The translations under genes and the position numbers were made by a program. Below the pieces are notes generated by a model that saw nothing but the letters and a program-made list of their open reading frames with translations, was not told the DNA's origin and searched no databases. Source: Hetaerina americana (taxonomy: Eukaryota > Arthropoda > Insecta > Odonata > Calopterygidae). Taken from it: a stretch of DNA of 64,000 nt. Shown in pieces: positions 13,536-25,100 of this stretch. Position 1 is the first letter of the stretch, and the number at the start of each line of letters is the position of its first letter. Location: positions 1 to 64,000 of the forward strand of contig JAKTNV010000659.1 in assembly GCA_022747635.1 (NCBI GenBank), given 5' to 3'.

Positions 13536-14710
13536 TTTGTTCTTTCTTTACCATTCAAAACGGTCGTTTTTGAGATTATGGTATCATTTTTACGTATTTT
13601 TTGCAAGCATTAAGTTTTCCAGCCGCAGTCCCGGGATGAGAAATTTCGTGATTCAAGCGACTCGTTTAGTTGTTCCCCCGAGGGTTTTTTAAAAAGACTG
13701 TTAGTTTTAATTGTAAATTTGTGTGACTCTTTTCATTTCCAAACGGCAGTTATTGGGAAAATTTTCGTATTCATACGTTTTTCTTGCAAACAAAATTTTT
13801 CATCCGCAGTATCGGGATGAGAAATTTTGTGATTCAATTGAGGCGTTTAGTTTTTACCTCAGCGGTTTTTTAAAGCTTAAAATTCATTGAATGAATATTT
13901 TGTCGCCACTCTTCCTTTAAAGGCAGTCGCTGTTATAAAAGTTTCGTTAATATACTTATTTTTTAAACATATTAATTTTCCTCCGCAGTCCCGGGATGAG
14001 AAATTTCGTGAATCAATTTTCGTGTAAGTTTTTCTTCCAAGTATTTTTCTAAAAGCTTTTCATTCATCAAATGAAAATTTGTTCTTTCTTTACCATTCAA
14101 AACGGTCGTTTTTGAGAAAATGGTATCATTTATACGTATTTCTTGCAAGCATAATATTTTCCAGCCGCAGTCCCGGGATGAGAAATGTCTTGATTCAAGC
14201 GACTCGTTTCGTTGTTCCCCCGAAGGTTTTTTTGAAAGCCTATTAGTTTTAATTGTAAATTTGTGTTACTCTTTTCATTTCCAAACGGCAGTTATTGGGA
14301 AAACTTTCGTATTCAAAAGTATTTCTATCAAACATAAAATTTTTCATCCGCAGTACCGGGATGAGAAATTTTGTGATTGAATTGTGGCGTTTAGTTTTAA
14401 CCTCAGCGGTTTTTTTGAAGCTTAAAATTCATTGAATGAATATTTGGTCGCCTTTCTTCCTTTCAAAGCACTCGCTATTATAAAAGTTTCGTTAATATAC
14501 GTATTTTTTAAACATAATAATTTTCCTCCGCAGTCCCGGGATGAGTAATTTCGCGAATCAATTTTCGTGTAAGTTTTTCTTCCAAGTGCTTTTTTAAAGG
14601 CTCTTCATTCATCAAATGAAAATTTGTTCCTTTCTTTACCTTTCAAAACGGTCGTTTTTGAGAAAATGGTATCATTTATACGTATTTCTCGCAAGCATAA
14701 CGTTTTCCAG

Positions 14711-14744
14711 CCGCAGTCCCGGGATGAGAAATTTCGTGATTCAA
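14711..14744 (+). promoter_or_regulatory. Shared 34-bp core box at monomer start (example in A)
   Basis: The first 34 bases of each monomer are far more alike between A, B and C than the rest: about 3 differences in 34 between A and B and again between A and C, counted by eye on canonical copies. The box runs from CCGCAGT through GGATGAG and AAATTT to the GATTCAA-like end. The equivalents in this trimer are 14892-14925 (B) and 15072-15105 (C). Such a box in an otherwise diverged satellite is what a bound protein would preserve, by analogy with the CENP-B box in alpha satellite; it does not match the CENP-B consensus. Binding is inference. Confidence 0.5.
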
Positions 14745-14891
14745 GCGACTCGTTTAGTTGTTCCCCCGAGGGTTTTTTAAAAAGACTGTTAGTTTTAATT
14801 GTAAATTTGTGTGACTCTTTTCATTTCCAAACGGCAGTTATTGGGAAAATTTTCGTATTCATACGTTTTTCTTGCAAACAAAATTTTTCAT
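14711..14891 (+). repeat. Monomer type A (example, 181 bp)
   Basis: Type A carries CAAGCGACTCG after the core. The next stretch exists in several alleles: GGGTTTTTTAAAAAGACTG, GGGTTTGTTAAAAAG, or GGGTTTTTTTGAAAGCC. A CCCGAGGG or CCGCCGAGGG motif precedes it. The second half holds AAACGGCAGTTATTG and then either CATACGT... or AAAAGTAT.... Type A lacks the perfect dyads seen in B and C; the corresponding place reads CTTTTCATTTCCAAACGG. Confidence 0.93.
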
Positions 14892-15071
14892 CCGCAGTAC
14901 CGGGATGAGAAATTTTGTGATTGAATTGTGGCGTTTAGTTTTAACCTCAGCGGTTTTTTTGAAGCTTAAAATTCATTGAATGAATATTTGGTCCCCTTTC
15001 TTCCTTTCAAAGCACTCGCTATTATAAAAGTTTCGTTAATATACGTATTTTTTAAACATAATAATTTTCCT
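14892..15071 (+). repeat. Monomer type B (example, 180 bp)
   Basis: Type B usually has TACCGGG where A and C have the SmaI-type palindrome CCCGGG, and it continues GTGGCGTTTAG. Two main alleles exist. One reads GATTGAATTG with GGTTTTTTTGAAGC and TTTGGTCGCCTTTC. The other reads GATTCAATTG with GGTTTTTTAAAGC and CCTCTCTTCC or a close variant. A third allele has TTAAATCTTAAAATTC with CCTCCCTTCC. All keep the 15-bp dyad ATTCATTGAATGAAT. Confidence 0.93.
14971..14985. repeat. Perfect 15-bp dyad in monomer B (7-bp arms, 1-nt centre)
   Basis: ATTCATTGAATGAAT reads the same on both strands except for the central base. It occurs in nearly every B monomer, so about 118 copies are spaced 542 bp apart. 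It could be a dimeric protein site or a small cruciform. A few early copies (for example near 855 and 5750) read AAATTTCATT just before it, leaving the dyad core largely intact. Confidence 0.8.
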
Positions 15072-15254
15072 CCGCAGTCCCGGGATGAGTAATTTCGCGA
15101 ATCAATTTTCGTGTAAGTTTTTCTTCCAAGTGCTTTTTTAAAGGCTCTTCATTCATCAAATGAAAATTTGTTCCTTTCTTTACCTTTCAAAACGGTCGTT
15201 TTTGAGAAAATGGTATCATTTATACGTATTTCTTGCAAGCATTACGTTTTCCAG
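15072..15254 (+). repeat. Monomer type C (example, 183 bp)
   Basis: Type C is the most variable monomer. By eye I separate five alleles from the bases after the first CCGG: GATGAGTAATTTCGCG; GATGAAAAATTTCGCG with CTTGTCTAAAT; GATTAAAAATTTCGCG; GATGAGAAATTTCGTGAATC; and TCTCGGGATGAAAAATATCG, which is shorter. Most alleles contain the palindrome TTCGCGAA. Its middle carries a dyad around ATCAA and its end carries the segment GAAAATGGTATCATT leading into the next A. Confidence 0.92.
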
Positions 15255-18079
15255 CCGCAGTCCCGGGATGAGAAATTTCGTGATTCAAGCGACTCGTTTC
15301 GTTGTTCCCCCGAGGGTTTTTTTGAAAGCCTATTAGTTTTTACTGTAAATTTGTGTGACTCTTTTCACTTCCAAACGGCAGTTATTGAGAAAATTTTCGT
15401 ATTCATACGTATTTCTTGCAAACAAAATTTTCATCCGCAGTACCGGGATGAGAAATTTTGTGATTCAATTGTGGCGTTTAGTTTTTACCTCAGCGGTTTT
15501 TTAAAGCTTAAAATTCATTGAATGAATATTTGGTCGCCTCTCTTCCTTTAAGGGCAGTCGCTGATATGAAAGTTTCGTTTATATACTTATTTTTTAAACA
15601 TAATAATTTTTCTCCGCAGTCTCGGGATGAAAAATATCGCGAATCAATTTTCGTGTTTTTCTTCCAAGTGCTTTTTTAAGAGCTTTTCATTCATCAAATG
15701 AAAATTTGGTCTTTCTTTACCATTCAAAACGCACGTTTTTGAGAAAATGGTATCATTTATACGTATTTCTTGCAAGCATAATATTTTCCAGCCGCAGTCC
15801 CGGGATGAGAAATGTCTTGATTCAAGCGACTCGTTTCGTTGTTCCCCCGAAGGTTTTTTTGAAAGCCTATTAGTTTTAACTGTAAATTTGTGTGACTCTT
15901 TTCATTTCCCAACGGCAGTTATTGGGAAAATTTTCGTATTCATACGTTTTTCTTGCAAACAAAATTTTTCATCCGCAGTACCGGGATGACAAATTTTGTG
16001 ATTCAATTGTGGCGTTTAGTTTTTACCTCAGCGGTTTTTTAAAGTTTAAAATTCATTGAATGAATATTTTGTCGCCTCTCTTCCTTTAAAGGCAGTCGCT
16101 GTTATAAAAGTTTCGTTAATATACTTATTTTTTAAACATAATAATTTTCCTCCGCAGTCCCGGGATTAAAAAGTTCGCGAATCAATTCTTGTCTAAATTT
16201 TTCTTCCAAGTGCTTTTTTAAAAGCTTTTCATTCATCAAAGGAAAATTTGTTCTTTCTTTACCATTCAAAACGGTCGTTTTTGAGATAATGGTATCATTT
16301 TTACGTATTTTTTGCAAGCATTAAGTTTTCCAGCCGCAGTCCCGGGATGAGAAATTTCGTGATTCAAGCGACTCGTTTAGCTGTTCCCCCGAGGGTTTTT
16401 TAAAAAGACTGTTAGTTTTAATTGTAAATTTGTGTGACTCTTTTCATTTCCAAACGGCAGTTATTGGGAAAATTTTCGTATTCAAACGTTTTTCTTGCAA
16501 ACAAAATTTTTCATCCGCAGTATCGGGATGAGAAATTTTGTGATTCAATTGTGGCGTTTAGTTTTTACCTCAGCGGTTTTTTAAAGCTTAAAATTCATTG
16601 AATGAATATTTTGTCGCCTCTCTTCCTTTAAAGGCAGTCGCTGTTATAAAAGTTTCGTTGATATACTTATTTTTTAAACATAATAATTTTCCTCCGCAGT
16701 CCCGGAATGAAAAATTTCGCGAATCAATTCTCTTCTAAATTTTTCTTCCAAGTGCTTTTTTAAAAGCTTTTCATTCATCAAATGAAAATTTGTTCTTTTT
16801 TACCATTCAAAACGGTCGTTTTTGAGAAAATGTAATCATTAAAGGTATTTTTTGAAAGCATTAAGTTTTCCAGCCGCAGTCCCGGGATGAGAAATTTCGT
16901 GATTCAAGCGACTCGTTTAGTTGTTCCCCCGAGGGTTTTTTAAAAAGACTGTTAGTTTTAATTGTAAATTTGTGTGACTCTTTTCATTTCCAAACGGCAG
17001 TTATTGGGAAAATTTTCGTATTCATACGTTTTTCTTGCAAACAAAAGTTTTCATCCGCAGTACCGGGATGAGAAATTTTGTGATTGAATTGTGGCGTTTA
17101 GTTTTTCCCTCAGCGGTTTTTTAAATCTTAAAATTCATTGAATGAATATTTGGTTGCCTCCCTTCCTTTCAAAGCAGTCGCTGTTATAAAAGTTTCGTTA
17201 ATATACGTACTTTTTAAACATAATAATTTTCCTCCGCAGTCCCGGGATGAGAAATTTCGTGAATCAATTTTCGTGTAAGTTTTTCTTCCAAGTATTTTTC
17301 TAAAAGCTTTTCATTCATCAAATGAAAATTTGTTCTTTCTTTACCATTCAAAACGGTCGTTTTTGAGAAAATGGTATCATTTATACGTATTTCTTGCAAG
17401 CATAACGTTTTCCAGCCGCAGTCCCGGGATGAGAAATTTCTTGATTCAAGCGACTCGTTTCGTTGTTCCCCCGAGGGTTTTTTTGAAAGCCTATTAGTTT
17501 TAACTGTAAATTTGTGTGACCCTTTTAACTTCCAAACGGCAGTTATTGAGAAAATTTTCGTATTCATACGTATTTCTTGCAAACAAAATTTTCATCCGCA
17601 GTACCGGGATGAGGAATTTTGTGATTCAATTGTGGCGTTTAGTTTTTACCTCAGCGGTTTTTTAAAGCTTAAAATTCATTGAATGGATATTTGGTCGCCT
17701 CTCTTCCTTTAGGGGCAGTCGCTGATATGAAAGTTTCGTTTATATACTTATTTTTTAAACATAATAATTTTCCTCCGCAGTCTCGGGATGAAAAATATCG
17801 CGAATCAATTTTCGTGTTTTTCTTCCAAGTGCTTTTTTAAAAGCTTTTCATTCATCAAATGAAAATTTGGTCTTTCTTTACCATTCAAAACGGTTGTTTT
17901 TGAGAAAATGGTATCATTTATACGTATTTCTTGCAAGCATAATATTTTCCAGCCGCAGTCCCGGGATGAGAAATTTCGTGATTCAAGCGACTCGTTTTGT
18001 TGTTCCCCCGAGGGTTTTTTTGAAAGCCTATTAGTTTTAACTGTAAATTTGTGTGACTCTTTTCACTTCCAAACGGCAG

Positions 18080-20035
18080 TTATTGAGAAAATTTTCGTAT
18101 TCATACGTATTTCTTGCAAACAAAATTTTCATCCGCAGTACCGGGATGAGAAATTTTGTGATTCAATTGTGGCGTTTAGTTTTTACCTCAGCGGTTTTTT
18201 AAAGCTTAAAATTCATTGAATGAATATTTTGTCGCCTCTCTTCCTTTAAAGGCAGTCGCTGTTATAAAAGTTTCGTTAATATACTTATTTTTTAAACATA
18301 ATAATTTTCCTCCGCAGTCCCGGGATGAAAAATTTCGCGAATCAATTTTCGTGTTTTTCTTCCAAGTGCTTTTTTAAAAGCTTTTCATTCATCAAATGAA
18401 AATTTGGTCTTTCTTTACCATTCAAAACGGTCGTTTTTGAGAAAATGGTATCATTTATACGTATTTTTTGAAAGCATAAAGTTTTCCAGCCGCAGTCCCA
18501 TGATGAGAAATTTCGTGATTCAAGCGACTCGTTTTGTTGTTCCCCCGAGGGTTTTTTAAAAAGACTGTTAGTTTTAATTGTAAATTTGTGTTACTCTTTT
18601 CATTTCCAAACGGCAGTTATTGGGAAAACTTTCGTATTCAAAAGTATTTCTATCAAACATAAAATTTTTCATCCGCAGTACCGGGATGAGAAATTTTGCG
18701 ATTGAATTGTGGCGTTTAGTTTTAACCTCAGCGGTTTTTTTGAAGCTTAAAATTCATTGAATGAATATTTGGTCGCCTTTCTTCCTTTCAAAGCACTCGC
18801 TATTATAAAAGTTTCGTTAATATACGTATTTTTTAAACATAATAATTTTCCCCTGCAGTCCAGGGATGAGTAAATACGCGAATCAATTTTCGTGTAAGTT
18901 TTTCTTCCAAGTGCTTTTTTAAAGGCTCTTCATTCATCAAATGAAAATTTGTTCCTTTCTTTACCTTTCAAAACGGTCGTTTTTGAGAAAATGGTATCAT
19001 TTATACGTATTTCTTGCAAGCATAACGTTTTCCAGCCGCAGTCCCGGGATGAGAAATTTCGTGATTCAAGCGACTCGTTTAGTTGTTCCCCCGAGTGTTT
19101 TTTAAAAAGACTGTTAGTTTTAATTGTAAATTTGTGTGACTCTTTTCATTTCCAAACGGCAGTTATTGGGAAAATTTTCGTATTCATACGTTTTTCTTGC
19201 AAACAAAATTTTTCATCCGCAGTATCGGGATGAGAAATTTTGTGATTCAATTGTGGCGTTTAGTTTTTACCTCAGCGGTTTTTTAAAGCTTAAAATTCAT
19301 TGAATGAATATTTTGTCGCCACTCTTCCTTTAAAGGCAGTCGCTGTTATAAAAGTTTCGTTAATATACTTATTTTTTAAACATAATAATTTTCCTCCGCA
19401 GTCCCGGAATGAAAAATTTCGCGAATCAATTCTTGTCTAAATTTTTCTTCCAAGTGCTTTTTTAAAAGCTTTTCATTCATCAAATGAAAATTTGTTCTTT
19501 TTTACCATTCAAAACGGTCGTTTTTGAGAAAATGTAATCATTAAACGTATTTTTTGAAAGCATAAAGTTTTCCAGCCGCAGTCCCGGGATGAGAAATTTC
19601 GTGATTCAAGCGACTCGTTTTGTTGTTCCCCCGAGGGTTTTTTAAAAAGACTGTTAGTTTTAATTGTAAATTTGTGTTAGTCTTTTCATTTCCAAACGGC
19701 AGTTATTGGGAAAATTTTCGTATTCATACGTTTTTCTTGCAAACAAAATTTTTCATCCGCAGTACCGGGATGAGAAATTTTGTGATTGAATTGTGGCGTT
19801 TAGTTTTAACCTCAGCGGTTTTTTTGAAGCTTAAAATTCATTGAATGAATATTTGGTCCCCTTTCTTCCTTTCAAAGCACTCGCTATTATAAAAGTTTCG
19901 TTAATATACGTATTTTTTAAACATAATAATTTTCCTCCGCAGTCCCGGGATGAGTAATTTCGCGAATCAATTTTCGTGTAAGTTTTTCTTCCAAGTGCTT
20001 TTTTAAAGGCTCTTCATTCATCAAATGAAAATTTG
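18080..20035 (+). repeat. Block copy, 20-trimer offset (partner ~28,920-30,870)
   Basis: Late unit 34A to unit 37C corresponds to late unit 54A to unit 57C, displaced by about 10,837 bp. Shared markers include GGGATGAGTAAATACGCG in units 35C and 55C and CCCGAGTGTTTTTT in units 36A and 56A. The left edge is approximate. Confidence 0.75.
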
Positions 20036-22158
20036 GTCTTTCTTTACCATTCAAAACGCACGTTTTTGAGAAAATGGTATCATTTATACGTATTTCTTGC
20101 AAGCATAATATTTTCCAGCCGCAGTCCCGGGATGAGAAATGTCTTGATTCAAGCGACTCGTTTCGTTGTTCCCCCGAAGGTTTTTTTGAAAGCCTATTAG
20201 TTTTAACTGTAAATTTGTGTGACTCTTTTCATTTCCCAACGGCAGTTATTGGGAAAATTTTCGTATTCATACGTTTTTCTTGCAAACAAAATTTTTCATC
20301 CGCAGTACCGGGATGAGAAATTTTGTGATTCAATTGTGGCGTTTAGTTTTTACCTCAGCGGTTTTTTAAAGTTTAAAATTCATTGAATGAATATTTTGTC
20401 GCCTCTCTTCCTTTAAAGGCAGTCGCTGTTATAAAAGTTTCGTTAATATACTTATTTTTTAAACATAATAATTTTCCTCCGCAGTCCCGGGATTAAAAAT
20501 TTCGCGAATCAATTCTTGTCTAAATTTTTCTTCCAAGTGCTTTTTTAAAAGCTTTTCATTCATCAAAGGAAAATTTGTTCTTTCTTTACCATTCAAAACG
20601 GTCGTTTTTGAGATAATGGTATCATTTTTACGTATTTTTTGCAAGCATTAAGTTTTCCAGCCGCAGTCCCGGGATGAGAAATTTCGTGATTCAAGCGACT
20701 CGTTTAGTTGTTCCCCCGAGGGTTTTTTAAAAAGACTGTTAGTTTTAATTGTAAATTTGTGTGACTCTTTTCATTTCCAAACGGCAGTTATTGGGAAAAT
20801 TTTCGTATTCAAACGTTTTTCTTGCAAACAAAATTTTTCATCCGCAGTATCGGGATGAGAAATTTTGTGATTCAATTGTGGCGTTTAGTTTTTACCTCAG
20901 CGGTTTTTTAAAGCTTAAAATTCATTGAATGAATATTTTGTCGCCTCTCTTCCTTTAAAGGCAGTCGCTGTTATAAAAGTTTCGTTAATATACTTATTTT
21001 TTAAACATAATAATTTTCCTCCGCAGTCCCGGAATGAAAAATTTCGCGAATCAATTCTCTTCTAAATTTTTCTTCCAAGTGCTTTTTTAAAAGCTTTTCA
21101 TTCATCAAATGAAAATTTGTTCTTTTTTACCATTAAAAACGGTCGTTTTTGAGAAAATGTAATCATTAAACGTATTTTTTGAAAGCATTAAGTTTTCCAG
21201 CCGCAGTCCCGGGATGAGAAATTTCGTGATTCAAGCGACTCGTTTAGTTGTTCCCCCGAGGGTTTTTTAAAAAGACTGTTAGTTTTAATTGTAAATTTGT
21301 GTGACTCTTTTCATTTCCAAACGGCAGTTATTGGGAAAATTTTCGTATTCATACGTTTTTCTTGCAAACAAAAGTTTTCATCCGCAGTACCGGGATGAGA
21401 AATTTTGTGATTGAATTGTGGCGTTTAGTTTTTCCCTCAGCGGTTTTTTAAATCTTAAAATTCATTGAATGAATATTTGGTTGCCTCCCTTCCTTTCAAA
21501 GCAGTCGCTGTTATAAAAGTTTCGTTAATATACGTACTTTTTAAACATAATAATTTTCCTCCGCAGTCCCGGGATGAGAAATTTCGTGAATCAATTTTCG
21601 TGTTAGTTTTTCTTCCAAGTATTTTTCTAAAAGCTTTTCATTCATCAAATGAAAATTTGTTCTTTCTTTACCATTCAAAACGGTCGTTTTTGAGAAAATG
21701 GTATCATTTATACGTATTTCTTGCAAGCATAACGTTTTCCAGCCGCAGTCCCGGGATGAGAAATTTCTTGATTCAAGCGACTCGTTTCGTTGTTCCCCCG
21801 AGGGTTTTTTTGAAAGCCTATTAGTTTTAACTGTAAATTTGTGTGACCCTTTTAACTTCCAAACGGCAGTTATTGAGAAAATTTTCGTATTCATACGTAT
21901 TTCTTGCAAACAAAATTTTCATCCGCAGTACCGGGATGAGGAATTTTGTGATTCAATTGTGGCGTTTAGTTTTTACCTCAGCGGTTTTTTAAAGCTTAAA
22001 ATTCATTGAATGGATATTTGGTCGCCTCTCTTCCTTTAGGGGCAGTCGCTGATATGAAAGTTTCGTTTATATACTTATTTTTTAAACATAATAATTTTCC
22101 TCCGCAGTCTCGGGATGAAAAATATCGCGAATCAATTTTCGTGTTTTTCTTCCAAGTT
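20014..22158 (+). repeat. Block copy, 21-trimer offset (partner 31,387-33,531)
   Basis: Unit 37C (second half) to unit 41C matches unit 58C to unit 62C, displaced by 11,373 bp. Because the preceding block is displaced by only 20 trimers, one trimer present at 30,871-31,386 and its flanks has no counterpart near 20,020. Confidence 0.85.
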
Positions 22159-25100
22159 CTTTTTTAAAAGCTTTTCATTCATCAAATGAAAATTTGGTCT
22201 TTCTTTACCATTCAAAACCCCCCCTTTTTCAGAAAATGGTATCATTTATACGTATTTTTTGAAAGCATAAAGTTTTCCAGCCGCAGTCCCATGATGAGAA
22301 ATTTCGTTATTCAAGCGACTCGTTTTGTTGTTCCCCCGAGGGTTTTTTAAAAAGACTGTTAGTTTTAATTGTAAATTTGTGTTACTCTTTTCATTTTCAA
22401 ACGGCAGTTATTGGGAAAACTTTCGTATTCAAAAGTATTTCTATCAAACATAAAATTTTTCATCCGCAGTACCGGGATAAGAAATTTTGTGATTGAATTG
22501 TGGCGTTTAGTTTTAAACTCAGCGGTTTTTTTGAAGCTTAAAATTCATTGAATGAATATTTGGTCGCCTTTCTTCCTTTCAAAGCACTCGCTTACATAAA
22601 AGTTTCGTTAATATACGTATTTTTTAAACATAATAATTTTCCTCCGCAGTCCCGGGATGAGTAATTTCGCGAATCAATTTTCGTGTAGGTTTTTCTTCCA
22701 AGTGCTTTTTAAAAGGCTCTTCATTCATCAAATGAAAATTTGTTCCTTTCTTTACTTTCAAAACGGTCGTTTTTGAGAAAATGGTATCATTTATACGTAT
22801 TTCTTGCAAGCATAACGTTTTCCAGCCGCAGTCCCGGGATGAGAAATTTCGTGATTCAAGCGACTCGTTTAGTTGTTCCCCCGAGGGTTTGTTAAAAAGA
22901 CTGTTAGTTTTAATTGTAAATTTGTGTGACTCTTTTCATTTCCAAACGGCAGTTATTGGGAAAATTTTCGTATTCATAGGTTTTTCTTCCAAAACATAAT
23001 TTTTCATCCGCAGTACCGGGATGAGAAATTTTGTGATTCAATTCTGGCGTTTAGTTTTTACCTCAGCGGTTTTTTAAAGTTTAAAATTCATTGAATGAAT
23101 ATTTTGTCGCCTCTCTTCCTTTAAAGGCAGTCGCTGTTATAAAAGTTTCGTTAATATACTTATTTTTTAAACATAATAATTTTCCTCCGCAGTCCCGGGA
23201 TTAAAAATTTCGCGAATCAATTCTTGTCTAAATTTTTCTTCCAAGTGCTTTTTTAAAAGCTTTTCATTCATCAAATGAAAATTTGTTCTTTCTTTACCAT
23301 TCAAAACGGTCGTTTTTGAGATAATGGTATCATTTATACGTATTTTTTGCAAGCATTAAGTTTTCCAGCCGCAGTCCCGGGATGAGAAATTTCGTGATTC
23401 AAGCGACTCGTTTAGTTGTTCCCCCGAGGGTTTGTTAAAAAGACTTAGTTTTAATTGTAAATTTGTGTGACTCTTCTCATTTCCAAACGGCAGTTATTGG
23501 GAAAATTTTCGTATTCATACGTTTTTCTTGCAAACAAAATTTTTCATCCGCAGTACCGGGATGAGAAATTTTGTGATTCAATTGTGGCGTTTAGTTTTTA
23601 CCTCAGCGGTTTTTTAAAGCTTAAAATTCATTGAATGAATATTTTGTCGCCTCTCTTCCTTTAAAGGCAGTCGCTGTTATAAAAGTTTCGTTAATATACT
23701 TATTTTTTAAACATAATAATTTTCCTCCGCAGTCCCGGGATGAAAAATTTCGCGAATCAATTCTTGTCTAAATTTTTCTTCCAAGTGCTTTTTTAAAAGC
23801 TTTTCATTCATCAAATGAAAATTTGTTCTTTCTTTACCATTCAAAACGGTCGTTTTTGAGAAAATGGTATCATTTAACGTATTTTTTGAAAGCATAAAGT
23901 TTTCCAGCCGCAGACCCGGGATGAGAAATTTCGTGATTCAAGCGACTCGTTTTGTTGTTCCGCCGAGGGTTTTTTAAAAAGACTGTTAGTTTTAATTGTA
24001 AATTTGTGTTACTCTTTTCATTTTCAAACGGCAGTTATTGGGAAAACTTTCGTATTCAAAAGTATATCTATCAAACATAAAATTTTTCATCCGCAGTACC
24101 GGGATGAGAAATTTTGTGATTGAATTGTGGCGTTTAGTTTTAACCTCAGCGGTTTTTTTGAAGCTTAAAATTCATTGAATGAATATTTGGTCGGCTTTCT
24201 TCCTTTCAAAGCACTCGCTATTATAAAAGTTTCGTTAATATACGTATTTTTTAAACATAATAATTTTCCTCCGCAGTCCCGGAATGAGTAATTTCGCGAA
24301 TCAATTTTCGTGTAAGTTTTTCTTCCAAGTGCTTTTTTAAAGGCTCTTCATTCATCAAATGAAAATTTGTTCCTTTCTTTACCTTTCCAAACGGTCGTTT
24401 TTGAGAAAATGGTATCATTTATACGAATTTCTTGCAAGCATAACGTTTTCCAGCCGCAGTCCCGGGATGAGAAATTTCGTGATTCAAGCGACTCGTTTTG
24501 TTGTTCCCCCGAGGGTTTTTTTGAAAGCCTATTAGTTTTAACTGTAAATTTGTGTGACTCTTTTCACTTCCAAACGGCAGTTATTGAGAAAATTTTCGTA
24601 TTCATACGTATTTCTTGCAAACAAAATTTTCATCCGCAGTACCGGGATGAGAAATTTTGTGATTCAATTGTGGCGTTTAGTTTTTACCTCAGGGGTTTTT
24701 TAAAGCTTAAAATTCATTGAATGAATATTTGGTCGCCTCTCTTCCTTTAAGGGCAGTCGCTGATATGAAAGTTTCGTTTATATACTTATTTTTTAAACAT
24801 AATAATTTTCCTCCGCAGTCTCGGGATGAAAAATATCGCGAATCAATTTTCGTGTTTTTCTTCCAAGTGCTTTTTTAAAAGCTTTTCATTCATCAAATGA
24901 AAATTTGGTCTTTCTTTACCATTCAAAACCCCCCCTTTTTCAGAAAATGGTATCATTTATACGTATTTTTTGAAAGCATAAAGTTTTCCAGCCGCAGTCC
25001 CATGATGAGAAATTTCGTTATTCAAGCGACTCGTTTTGTTGTTCCCCCGAGGGTTTTTAAAAAAGACTGTTAGTTTTAATTGTAAATTTGTGTTACTCTT

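Larger units (their letters stand above)
2409..13972 (+). repeat. Distant block copy, 92-trimer offset (partner 52,273-63,831)
   Basis: Units 5B to 26 match units 97B to 118 in order, sharing rare markers: GCAGCAGTCCC at 7654/57513, GCATAAAACTTTCC before 8198/58057, TTGCTAGC before 10911/60770, and GTTCAGGGATGAGTAAATAC after 12361/62220. Only scattered single-base differences are seen from 6 kb on, for example GTAAATC/GTGAATC in unit 12C/104C and TTCCCCCGAG/TTCTCCCGAG in unit 21/113. The match stops at ATTAATTTTCC (13,971) against ATAATTTTCC (63,832). Confidence 0.9.
14711..15254 (+). repeat. Reference trimer (unit 28), one A-B-C higher-order unit
   Basis: This is a clean example of the 542-bp class, 544 bp here. 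It holds A (14711-14891), B (14892-15071) and C (15072-15254). Each monomer begins with the shared core and ends in a pyrimidine-rich tail before the next CCGCAG. Length differences between trimers come mainly from small indels in the first third of monomer C, where some alleles lack a few bases before TTTTTCTTCC. Confidence 0.95.
14814..18005 (+). repeat. Block copy, 29-trimer offset (partner 30,514-33,705)
   Basis: Mid unit 28A to unit 34A equals mid unit 57A to unit 63A, displaced by 15,700 bp. The left edge is a GTGTGAC/GTGTTAC difference and the right edge is TTCCCCCGAG/TTCCGCCGAG. Internal differences are few, such as GATGACAAATT near 15,987 and ATTAAAGGTATT near 16,850. Confidence 0.85.

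Noticed and set aside
14711..14744. CENP-B box in the conserved core
   Set aside because: I searched the canonical core on both strands for the essential pattern TTCG....A..CGGG and did not find it; TTTCGTGATTC and CCCGGGATG do not fit the required spacing.
15060..15078. 3' splice-acceptor-like sequence (TTTTCCTCCGCAG) at each monomer boundary, followed by an ATG
   Set aside because: The pyrimidine tract plus CAG occurs at every 181-bp boundary with no matching donor or coding context. It is a by-product of the T-rich monomer tail meeting the conserved CCGCAG core.
17214..17582. Minus-strand open frames of 61-122 codons, for example here, opposite the plus-strand frames
   Set aside because: They overlap plus-strand frames in the same trimer, depend on variant combinations, and show no domain. 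Open frames on both strands of one repeat are explained by the scarcity of stops in that 200-350 bp stretch and its amplification.
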